A stretch of DNA of 64,000 bases from Strongylocentrotus droebachiensis. Lineage: Eukaryota; Echinodermata; Echinoidea; Camarodonta; Strongylocentrotidae. The position numbers were made by a program, and so were the translations under genes. The DNA is taken from NCBI GenBank assembly GCA_035222895.1, contig JAVYIG010000166.1:248001-312000 (forward strand). The letters run 5' to 3'. This document shows, in pieces, positions 56,130-64,000 of the stretch (within the stretch, counting starts at the first letter, position 1; each line of letters starts with the position of its first letter). The notes below the pieces were generated by a model. That model did not search any database. It had not been told where the DNA came from and saw nothing but the letters and a program-made list of their open reading frames with translations.

Positions 56130-58470
56130 GGGTGTATTTAGTTTAATAATCGAATTTTCGTTAAAACTGTTTTTCTTCTGGCAAATCACTGAAAAAACGA
56201 CATAATCTTTGCTCGATCATTTTTTCTAGACTAGAGCTAAGAAATTGTAATCGTGATATATTTTCGGGGGTATAAATTGAGCATTTCTTTTTGTTCGATT
56301 ATCAGACGGAATAGAGGCGGATACATATTTGTTTGCCGCCGACCACAATTGAATGAATTGTTGATGAAATGTAACCCGTTAATGGAAAGATGATCTAGTA
56401 GTCTGGGCACCTAGAGGATAACCTGTCTTTCTCTAGAGTAAGGATAATAATTTCTTTCTCGGAAAAGGTAATTTTCTTCATATCACCCTAAAAAAGATGA
56501 GGCCATACTAATGAGGTATTCCTAGTATCGCTAATAAGTATTTTGTTCTGTCTCACAATCGTTTGAAGACATGCAGACAGAATTTATTATTTACTTCGCT
56601 AAATCTATAGCAAAGCTGTGTATAAAGGCATGCATGATGATGTGTTGACGTAAGGCGTAATAATTGTTTCATATTTGAAGAATAAAAAACAGACAAAAAC
56701 AAAAAATAAAGAATAGCAACGAATACGAGGAAGACAGACATCCTAACGCTTTTAGTTCTGCACTCATTGGAGTGGATCACAAGATTGTCCAGACATCCGA
56801 AATGAGACAATATTAGCTGAAGCGAAAGGAAAAAAGCGCACAAAAAATATGAGGAGAAAAAAAGCTCACCACAGACATAAACCCTACCAGATTTGTTGAT
56901 TAACTAACACAGAAAGAAGAGGAAAAGGCCGAAGGGAGGGGGCATTCTTGTAGTTCTGTACTTGCGGTATGCCACTAGGGCTAAACCAAAAAGTGGGAGG
57001 GGTGGGGCATGGACCGGAGTTCCCTCTCTCCCATTCGCCAGTGTCGTAAACCCATCACTCATCAGCACTTGTCAAACATACTGACCGAAGAGTATGTTGA
57101 CAGAAGCATAACCCGCTATATAGCGAGTTGCACGGTATCCGAGCCTTGCCGCGCCTACGGCCCTCCTCAAAACGGCAACTTCAAATATAGGTTTTTGTTT
57201 CAGTGAAGTTCAGCGCACTTACAAAAATCGTTGCACATACTCAGGAGGTCAGCTGAAGATATCGGCATTTACATGAACGGTATTCATTTTTTCCCCTTCC
57301 TGTCGAGATGGGAAAGTGAAGTAGAAAGGCGAACAGGTGGGTAGAGGAGAAGTAGGGGTTCAAGGAAATAGTTCACCTTCTAAGCAGAGTAGTGCAATTT
57401 TATGCTAAACAGGACCATTATTATAACATAACCCTGTAATGACTGTGATGTCCAGTTAATATATGTCTGAATAAATTTAGAAATGGTATGTACAATTTGT
57501 ATACTGCGCAAACAAAAAATTAAACCAAGGACAAACGAGTTTAATGAGTGGAATTCTGCGTTAAATGTTTAGCCAATAAACGTTCATATAATAATGCATC
57601 TATTACTAATTCACTTCCACCTTTACATGTTTTTTTTTATATAAATAGTTTAACTTCAGCTACAAATGCAATAAAGACCCCCCCCCCCGATATATCAATG
57701 CCACGCGTGTTTTTGACCTTCAATATAAATGACTGCTAATATGTTATTTATTGCAAATATGGTTGAGGGAGAGAAAAAAATGTCACCAAGAGTTTTGGCT
57801 GAATAAATCTTACAGCTAAAACATGAAAAATACGAAATAACGAACCTAAATAGAACAGGCTAGATAAAACTGAGTCATCCCTAGCCAGCAGACTATCCTA
57901 ATTGCATTGAAGGTTAAATATATGATGACGACGTCTTCATTCTCTTTAACTTATGCTACATTTTCATTTATTTTAGAATGAATTGCAAGAGCGGAGCCTA
58001 ATGTAGACAGAATTAGTTTGAGCTCCAAAACGTTCGAAATTCGTTTATTGTCGTAGAATGTAGAACGTAGAATTCGATCATCGTAGGCCATGCGTATAGG
58101 CCACTTAAGTGAAGAGTAAAAAATAGACAAAAGGGCGAAGCTATTTGAAGAAAAAGAGGTTAAACGAAGAGCGATGAATGCCATTCTGTCTAAGATCCTA
58201 TTCCCCAATGTCCGTGGAGGGTACGGAAAGGAGTCATATTTCCTCTTTAACTGGGACTGACTGATGCCATTGATTTTACTCGGCGACATGACAGATGTCT
58301 GACACGCTAGTAGATTATCAGCTAGTCTGTCTTGGAGTCGTAAACCGATACCTCCGCTTCACCTTTCGTAATAACCGCTGAGGTTAGTTTGCGATCGCAT
58401 ACCCTTGGCACTGGTAATGCGTAACATAATTGGCGGAAGTGTATCTCATAAAGCTTCATGGTCTACTGCA
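56130..58470. other. mostly non-coding, one small exon candidate inside
   Basis: Apart from the candidate at 56870-56903 nothing is firm. A 65-codon plus frame (57009-57206) and a 112-codon minus frame (57951-58289) look ordinary but lack good splice or start support. A strong plus-strand acceptor (TTCATTTATTTTAG, ends 57976) leads to a stop after nine codons. An 11-base C run lies at 57678-57688. Confidence 0.35.
56870..56903 (-). CDS. candidate 34-base microexon
   Basis: On the minus strand, an excellent acceptor (TTTTCCTCTTCTTTCTGTGTTAG) and a good donor CTGTG|GTGAGC bracket 34 bases. One frame is open (LINKSGRVYVC, phase 0 in, 1 out). A second excellent acceptor (TTTTTTCCTTTCGCTTCAG) follows at 56817, opening a 96-codon frame, but the gap of 53 bases is short for an intron and the phase does not join cleanly. 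Confidence 0.3.
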
Positions 58471-58476
58471 CTCCGC

Positions 58477-58708
58477 GGGCCCTGTAGCTTATTGAGGGAG
58501 CAGTGGTCTTTGAACCGGAAGGTCCCGGGTTCGACACCAACTCGATGCGCTAGTGCCCTTTGGTGAAGTGTTAATTCTCATTACCAAGTCTCTCGGGGAG
58601 GACTTTAAGCCGTCGGCCCCCTGATTGCTTACGTACAGGGATACACCATGGACCTACTAACATGCTTTCTTGGCAGTCAGGAAAAATCAACCAACCAACC
58701 AACCAATG
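58477..58708 (+). mobile_element. SINE family A, fuller copy
   Basis: The tRNA-like head has an A-box-like TAGCTTATTGAGG (about 58485) and a B-box GGTTCGACACC (58528-58538). The body shares GATGCGCTAGTGCCCTTTGG, GGACTTTAAGC and CTTGGCAGTCAGG with the truncated copy at 6.6 kb, and the 3' tail is (AACC)n. The head is not a foldable tRNA. Confidence 0.8.
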
Positions 58709-60600
58709 TAGCTGCACCTGAAGTCGCCAGAGGCTCAAGGTTTAATGGAAGTGTGTTGAAGTATCAAAATAAAGTATGTGGTGGCAGACTACGCCGAAAT
58801 CGTCCCTGGATAGTTAGTTAGCTAACCCCAATACCAGGGAAAACCAACATTCAGCTACTCAATGATATTGCGTTCATCATGAAGGTCTGATTAAGGAACG
58901 CACATGCATTGCGTTCTCTATTTGATGAGGCAAAGGTGTGTTTCGGGAATTTGATGTTTGGTGGAGGGAATGCGCGAACTTTAGACTAGTCATGAAGAAA
59001 TGATTTGGGACGGCAGAAAGCTTAGGGGTAAATATGGGCTTTGTTACCGAACCCAGAGTGCCTTAAACCTAAACCACGGGGAAAAAAGAACATAGCTCCC
59101 GTCACATGGGGGTCACTTGATTTAGTCCGTTTGCTGATGAGGATTGAGGTGGAAATGGTGAAAGTGCAAAAAACCCTAGGGAGAGGCCGTAATAAAATTG
59201 GGGAAATTCACTGCGCATGAAAATGAAGAGGAAGTAAAGATCAGAAGATATCTAAAGTGTGCAAGCTAACTTCTTCAAATGGAATTATTTTAATAAATAA
59301 TGAAGGTTATGATATACTTTAATTGATATTGCTTGTGATATTGATGGTTTCAGTGCTTGCATTGAACTGAGAAAGCAGTGTTATTCTTCTCATAATATAC
59401 AGCTATATTTACTTCTACTTCTTTTAATGCAACCACAACTAGGAAAGATTATACTATTACTACGATAACTTATACCACCACCACCACCACCGCTACTTCT
59501 ACTACTATGTGTACTACTACTACTACTACTACTACTACTGCCCCTCCTTTTCTGACGAGCTAAAACCTCAAAGACCTTGTCTAGATTTCTTAAACAGTAA
59601 ATGGCATTTAATCAATCATGTTAATAAAAGCTTAAATAAACCGCAACATAAAAACAAATACACTGCCTGTCTTATGCAGCTGAAAATAGTAGTCCACGTG
59701 TACAGGCGATGTAATAAACATGTCGATGGACGAGAAGGAGGGGGGGGGGGGGGGTGTAGTGTAGGTATTGATCACATGATAAATAAAGTAGAAAACCTTC
59801 TTAAAAGGTCAGGTATACGACAGTAAATTTTCATTATTGTCTCGGAGGAAATTCTTCGAAAGTAGATATATGTTACAATCGTCGAGTGTTTCTGTCATAT
59901 GCACTTTAATAATCCTGGCTTTAGATCTTGTCTAAAGATATGCAACCCTATCCAAATTTGTCCATGCTTATATTTATATGCACCCGAGCAAATATAATCT
60001 CATTATGATTTGGACGAGGTATATGCAATAAAATGTCAATTCCGTTCAAATTTAAAGCAACCCAATTTCCAGTAAGGGTAAAAAGTGCGTTTCGATGCAG
60101 ATTGAGAGCAAACAGGCGTGTGCCACTCAAACCAAGCGAAATCGTTTCTTTAGGCTAGATTTGTCTCAAGATTAAAAACGAGAATAGTGAAGGTCAAATC
60201 ATGATCAAGCTATAGGTGCAAACCTATACTTTGCTTTTGCCCTTCAAGCAAGAATGACATTTGACCTCTATCGATCCATCCGAACGAAGAATAGTCGAAA
60301 ATTTGTCAGAAATTGGATACGGTTTTCATATCTACCGAAGATATTTCCATCTGGTGAATCCAGGAACATTTGAAGAACTAACAAGTTTTTCTTATATTAT
60401 TTCAGAAAATCCCAATTTTATGTCTAATCTAGAATGTGTAGGGTTGTAGGAACATATAACAAATTGTTCTTTCTTCGATTTCTCTATTATCTGTTTTAAG
60501 GTAATTTATTAATGGCTCCGCTGATGTTACTCTTCAAGTGTATTCAGTCTAAGAAATCCCGTTTTCTCATGTCACATTTGTAAAAAGATAAACACATATT
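58709..60600. other. non-coding stretch with triplet repeat
   Basis: (CCA)n/(CTA)n triplets lie at 59473-59539 and a 15-base G run at 59740-59754. A 62-codon plus frame (60261-60449) reads like protein but has no donor in frame. Nothing firm. Confidence 0.4.
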
Positions 60601-60614
60601 TGGGTAAAAAGAAA

Positions 60615-61085
60615 TCTAGAGAGAGAGAGAGGAAGAAAGAGAGATACAGAGAGGGAGGGAGAGAGAGAGAGAAAGAGAGAGAGAGCGAATGGGTTGATGG
60701 CAGGATGTGCAGAAAAAAAAATGTTGGAAAATTATTGTTTAACCCAAGTCTGTCCCATCTTATCAGAAATATATGAAAGAAAAATACAAAGACGTGAATA
60801 GTAGAGAGAGAGAAAGAGAGAGAGAGAGAGAGGGGGGGGGGGAGGGGGGGGGGAGGGGGGGGGGGGTAATGGTGGGACAAGGATTTGGGATGGGAATATA
60901 TATATAAGAATAAATGATTGTTTTCGATTTTTTTCCATCTTCTTCCAAAATCTCTTGTATCTTATCTTGGACAGATGGAGGAAAAGGAAAGCAGAGAAGC
61001 AGAGAGAGAGAGAGAAGGAGAGAGAAGGAGAGCACAAAGAGAAAGAAAGATAAAGGAGGAAGAAAGAGAAGAAGGCAGGGGAGAA
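60615..61085. repeat. (GA)n and poly-G clusters
   Basis: GA tracts at about 60619-60690, 60802-60830 and 60998-61080; the middle one passes into three G runs at 60831-60866. Ser/Leu/Pro-rich minus frames and Arg/Glu-rich plus frames here are their translations. Confidence 0.9.
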
Positions 61086-63095
61086 TGGATGCTAAAAGCC
61101 AAACTTGTAAAACATGCAAAATATATATTGATTTCTTGCCGCTGTCACTCGTTTCTCATCATCTTACCCATCTAATCCAGCCTCTTGGGGCATCTCAAAT
61201 TTAGCAGCCGCATAATTTTTGTTGATATTTCTGTCAGCATATCCCCTCTTTATCGACAATCCCACGGCCTAATTCAATGATGTATTAATGACCAACATGT
61301 GGTCAGACTGCTTTATATGGAGCAGCAACCCGAAGGCTCCTCCTTAACAAAATAAACGCCGGAAGGACAAGGCCGATTTATCGTACATTTCGGGCGGGAA
61401 AAAACATCGCCTCGCTTCGCTCATGAAATTCATCACTCCCGCCTTTTCCAGATAACTTATGGAATATGACAATGACAACGGTCGAGCTTCGTACTGGGGG
61501 TGTTTCTGTGTGGGGCGCGCGTTCTGTATCTGCATCCATACAATATACATGTCAATCGCACCACAAAACATCATGTTTAATTGTTCATTAAACATTTACA
61601 AACTGATGAGGGTATTATGTTAGACCGTTAATGAAAAACGATGAGTATGGCCTACTTTATATTTCATATAATTATGATGAAAGATTAGGCTATTAAATCG
61701 GCTGTATTTTAGGCATAGAAATAACACCCAGGTTTAATTATGTTTAAAAAAGAACAAGTGAAACGGTAGATAAAGCAACTAGCCGAAATTGTTACATCTC
61801 CAAAAATTTGGAATGATTTGTCATTGAATTATTTCAGTAAATGATATATTTTGATAAACAGGCGTTGGCATAGAGGTGGGAGAGAGGCACAGAAAGAATA
61901 ATGTATAGAGAAATAGAGAGAGAGAGAGAGAGAGAGAGAAGGATAGAGTGTGTGAAAGAGGGAAAGTGACAGGTAGTGCGGGTTAGTGGGGGGGGGGGCA
62001 CAAACAGAAACAAATTAATGTTCGAATTTTATTCATAATATCTCCCTAGATATTGAAATCAAGACTCTATCTTTGGAAATCATATATGGGTTTAATTCCG
62101 TTTGTATGTATCTAAAAGTGTATTGGGTATCGAGTTATAATCCATGCACTTAGCTTGTGGGTGATAATATTGTTCTCATTTGATAATTTGGGTTTGATGA
62201 AAAAGTTCGAGACAATACTTTGATTAAAGAATATAACACGTAGCCGTAACAAATATAAGAAATGTCCTCATCATTCTACATTTGCTGGTGAACTGCAAAC
62301 AAATTCCCTGCAAACAATTACCATGTTGACTAAAGGGATTTGGTAACTTTGTCTCAGATTCTAAAACAAAATCCTGGATTTAGCTCAAGCTTCAATGATA
62401 ATTATCAACCTTAAGGTCAGTCAGGAATCCCATGACTTTTACAAGATATTTATGATTGAAAATTCGTTTTCCTAACGGTTTTTATAATTGGGAAAAAAGA
62501 GTATGGTAAAACCGGTCACTCAAAGATTTTTACTCTTTTGAGGCACTTCATGACCATTTTGAAGCGCATATTTTTAAGGGTTTCAATATTACAACAACAT
62601 ATCACAGACACTGATAGAACGTAGGGCCATGCATCTCAGATTTAACAATGTTAAACGATGCCTTTAAAAGGACGATGTCAGGGACGCTTATCAGATTTTC
62701 TGGTTGTGGTGTATTTGATTAAAAAACGACTTGGAGGACGAATGTTTTTGAAATGACTCAGTGAATAACTGAAAATGATGAATGAGCATGGCTTTTAAGA
62801 TGCAGTCACCATGGTAATTGAGCACTGATGTCCATTAAGCGATTGAATACTTAAATCGGTGCCAGAAAAAAAAAAATCGATTTCGGGTGGAGATAGCGAG
62901 AAATCGCTACCGAATGAAAATATTTAAGAGCTAAAGTTCAAAGAAAATTTGTTTCTGAGATTATGGTGATGAAATAGGAAATATGGCAGATGTAAGCTAG
63001 CAAGCACAAGGGCAACGACAATGTGCGTAGCTAACTTGCTCCCTACCCTCGGTGAAATAGAATGTGAAAAAAGGGAAAATAAAGGAACAAAGAAG
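61086..63095. other. non-coding stretch
   Basis: A GA tract at 61913-61940 and an 11-base G run at 61988-61998. The rest is AT-rich; an acceptor at about 62359 leads to 18 codons and a stop. No supported gene. Confidence 0.45.
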
Positions 63096-63099
63096 GATT

Positions 63100-63261
63100 T
63101 AATAGAGAGAGAGAGATATATATAGTGTAACAGAGAGAGAGAGAAGGAAAACAAGAGGTAAAGAGAAAGAGAGCGGTGAAGAAACGGAGACACGGAGATA
63201 GAAAGAAAGAGAGAGAGAGAGAGCCGGATAGACATAAACAGAGAGAAAAAGATATATATAT

Positions 63262-63296
<35 letters not shown>

Positions 63297-63318
63297 CATA
63301 GAGAAAGGGAGAGGGGAA
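63100..63318. repeat. (GA)n array with ATAT interruptions
   Basis: About 220 bases of GA-rich sequence with TATATA interruptions. The 181-codon Ser/Leu-rich minus frame over it is spurious. Confidence 0.92.
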
Positions 63319-63627
63319 AGGAAATGCTCGGTGGCCTTGTACTTTCACAACACACAATTGCCCCCCCCCCCCCCTCGTTAGACCATTCCACCCACATTGG
63401 CTGGATCTCCGCTATGCGACTTGAAAATGCTCTACCATGGCGGAAAATGAGATAATACCGAGGTTTCAAAGAATACGTTATTACTTTAAAAGATCAAAGA
63501 ACGAGTATAAAGAAAGGACCATTGAACTAGTTATCTTACCGATACAAGTATCAGATTTTGCAACGAAATTGCCAACTCTCTGCTAATACCCATTTTTATT
63601 TTCAATCATTTTTTTCACTGCACCCAG

Positions 63628-63831
63628 ACGTCAGATTATATAATAATCTCTGAAATTCAAGAGATGTTCGGAAAATCTAGAACACGGCTCAAAGACCGAG
63701 AAAAGTTTAAAATCGAGTCGCGTAACCATCTGTATTCCAGCTTAGTGTATATGGGCGCCATGACATACAATAGACGGACTAATACAAAAAGAAAGTATGT
63801 CCGGTGCCATGTTCCTCACGACTCTGGTTGA
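63628..63831 (+). CDS. probable 3' terminal exon
   Basis: A strong acceptor (ATTTTTTTCACTGCACCCAG) is followed by 67 open codons and TGA. The product is charged and ordinary in composition: it begins TSDYIIISEIQEMFGKSRTR and has basic clusters (RLKDREKFK, RRTNTKRKY). AATAAA lies at 63985-63990, about 150 bases downstream, in the position expected of a poly(A) signal. The frame is in fact open further upstream to 63526, through AT-rich sequence. A minus-strand donor (TATCG|GTAAGA at about 63540) with a short open segment beginning ATGGG competes in the adjoining 54 bases. No family recognised. Confidence 0.42.
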   Translation, partial: TSDYIIISEIQEMFGKSRTRLKDREKFKIESRNHLYSSLVYMGAMTYNRRTNTKRKYVRCHVPHDSG

Positions 63832-63984
63832 GAAAAAAAATGAGGGCATTTATTTGTTGAGGTACACTTTGCAAATTGGAAAACGTGCGCAGGCCTTTCA
63901 AAAGTCAAAATGTGTAAGTCAATATGTATTGTTTAACCCACACAGGTCGAAAGATTTGAGGCGAGAGAAGTAGGATGGAGGTGC

Positions 63985-63990
63985 AATAAA
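63985..63990 (+). terminator. AATAAA polyadenylation signal
   Basis: Consensus hexamer about 150 bases after the stop codon of the candidate terminal exon. Cleavage would fall at or beyond the window edge. Confidence 0.4.
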
Positions 63991-64000
63991 ACGCTTGTAA

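Noticed and set aside
57951-58289. 112-codon minus-strand ORF
   Set aside because: No splice or initiation evidence; the middle resembles a pyrimidine-rich non-coding tract.
60572-61204. Overlapping Pro/Ser/Leu-rich and Arg/Glu-rich ORFs
   Set aside because: Translations of GA and poly-G tracts in several frames on both strands.
63382-63460. tRNA-like segment on the minus strand (CATGGTAGAGCA near an A-box)
   Set aside because: A-box resemblance only; the B-box position is degenerate and the cloverleaf does not form.
62924-63469. 181-codon minus-strand ORF
   Set aside because: Ser/Leu/Phe repeats encoded by the GA microsatellite; no domain and no splice support.
1-64000. CRISPR array, bacterial operon or phage
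   Set aside because: No regularly spaced short repeats with unique spacers, no ribosome-binding-site-led gene strings; texture is that of animal nuclear DNA.

Overview
The window reads as nuclear DNA of a marine invertebrate, most likely an echinoderm of sea-urchin type. That assignment is an inference from texture: roughly 60% A+T, compact exons far apart in long non-coding DNA, many (GA)n, (GT)n and (AAT)n microsatellites, over twenty poly-G or poly-C runs of 11-22 bases, tRNA-derived SINEs with AACC/AAAC-type tails, and a dense load of short inverted-repeat (MITE-like) elements with termini such as GGGGTGTTTCA and ACAGTCAAA. I see no prokaryotic gene organisation, no rRNA, no intact tRNA gene and no CRISPR array. 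Most long open frames are microsatellite or repeat translations (Ser/Leu-, Gly- or Arg/Glu-rich) and are not genes. Gene content is sparse. I propose a set of candidate exons, each judged on splice sites plus an uninterrupted frame. The best are minus 5800-5906, plus 38354-38497, minus 48375-48436, plus 53487-53548 (ATG in a GCCATGG context) and plus 63628-63831 (stop codon with an AATAAA about 150 bases downstream). A 115-codon open frame on the minus strand (22298-22645) looks protein-like. None could be assigned to a named family, and I cannot show which exons belong to one gene. Candidate exons occur on both strands, so more than one gene, or nested genes, is likely. Layout: 1-8 kb holds AT-rich sequence, one good minus exon and two SINE copies. 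8-12.5 kb holds poly-G tracts, GA/CA microsatellites and a 76-bp tandem array. 13.4-17.5 kb holds a TTAA-flanked MITE, a hAT-like MITE with 8-bp duplications, an ACAGTCAAA element and a tandem array of about 115 bp. 18.8-25.2 kb holds a short cysteine-rich ORF, a microRNA-like hairpin and three large inverted-repeat elements. 28-38 kb is mostly intergenic or intronic, with a tandem array of about 195 bp and a foldback element. 38-48.5 kb carries several candidate exons. 49-52 kb is a cluster of three TTAA-flanked elements that all carry TGACGTCA. 54-56.2 kb holds a 953-bp CACTG element and a CACACTGTG foldback element. 58-64 kb has a full-length SINE, large GA arrays and a probable 3' terminal exon at the edge. 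The genes show no recognisable joint pathway. The clearest organised signal is the set of non-autonomous transposon families and what they carry: CRE-like sites, nested palindromes and tandem internal arrays.
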